The notes under the pieces are model-generated. The model saw only the letters and a program-made list of their open reading frames with translations, was not told the DNA's origin and ran no database searches. Source: JBPCMN01 sp013695115 (GTDB taxonomy: Bacteria > Actinomycetota > Acidimicrobiia > IMCC26256 > JACDBD01). Taken from it: a stretch of 64,000 nucleotides of DNA. This document shows, one piece after another, positions 63,982 to 64,000 of this stretch. The position numbers and the translations under genes are program-made. The DNA lies in NCBI GenBank assembly GCA_051002235.1, contig JBPCMN010000085.1, forward strand, positions 5,789-69,788. Direction: 5' to 3'. Position 1 is the first letter of the stretch. Each line of letters begins with the position of its first letter.

Positions 63982-64000
63982 ATGAGTGACACCGCACTCC
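63982..64000 (+). CDS. Probable start of gatA (cut by the window end)
   Basis: Only 19 bases are visible, encoding MSDTAL. An ATG follows a ribosome site (GGAAAGG) at a proper distance, and gatC lies upstream in the same direction, where gatA is normally found. There is not enough protein to confirm the identity. Confidence 0.5.

Overview
The window is very GC-rich DNA with dense, often start-stop-overlapping genes and actinobacterial gene families throughout: a DprE1/DprE2/UbiA decaprenyl-phosphate-arabinose cassette, polyphosphate glucokinase, a PASTA-type Ser/Thr kinase, NAD-dependent DNA ligase, B12-dependent MetH and methylmalonyl-CoA mutase, and many class III nucleotide cyclases. It looks like a chromosomal segment of a high-GC actinobacterium, plausibly a member of the Acidimicrobiia or a relative. 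That placement is inferred from gene content and not proven. I saw no tRNA, rRNA, CRISPR array, transposase, integrase or phage gene. No stretch over about 300 bases lacks a gene; the largest gaps (40641-40877 and 55725-55950) hold a dispersed repeat and promoter/terminator signals.

Region 1 (1 to about 31.5 kb) is a cell-surface glycan locus. It starts with a Wzm/Wzt-type ABC exporter and a bimodular glycosyltransferase. Several more GT2/GT4 glycosyltransferases follow, with rmlB-rmlD, sugar aminotransferase and methyltransferase genes, a multi-spanning GT-C-like protein, a Wzx-type flippase, a polyprenyl-phosphate sugar transferase and a TylF-type O-methyltransferase. Next come four genes that resemble the mycobacterial route to decaprenylphosphoryl-arabinose (UbiA, DprE1, DprE2, plus an HAD phosphatase). 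rmlA-rmlC lie at 29.8-31.5 kb, so the dTDP-L-rhamnose pathway is complete but split in two. MetH interrupts the locus at 12-15.4 kb, and the gene beside it carries a copy of the first part of metH.

Region 2 (27.6-43 kb) is mainly housekeeping: cobalamin adenosyltransferase, leucyl aminopeptidase, a rhodanese-ThiF sulfur carrier activator, polyphosphate glucokinase, sirtuin, a GGDEF-EAL protein, methylmalonyl-CoA mutase with its MeaB chaperone, cysteine desulfurase and MnmA. The last two are translationally coupled and together make the 2-thiouridine modification of tRNA.

Region 3 (43-64 kb) holds a MetE-like protein, secreted and membrane proteins of unknown role, ligA, a HadA/HadB-like MaoC pair, the PASTA kinase, an SDR, two tandem 14-TM exporters, and a signalling cluster of three class III cyclases (two fused to alpha/beta hydrolases, one to DUF4242). 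It ends with an SCP2 protein, a ferredoxin, gatC and the first codons of the next gene, probably gatA.

Two features cut across the window. Many genes have a TAnnnT -10 box only 6-10 bases before the start codon and no Shine-Dalgarno sequence, so leaderless transcription appears common; this was used to choose several starts. A palindromic intergenic repeat of about 90 bp occurs three times, with a fourth, core-only relative.
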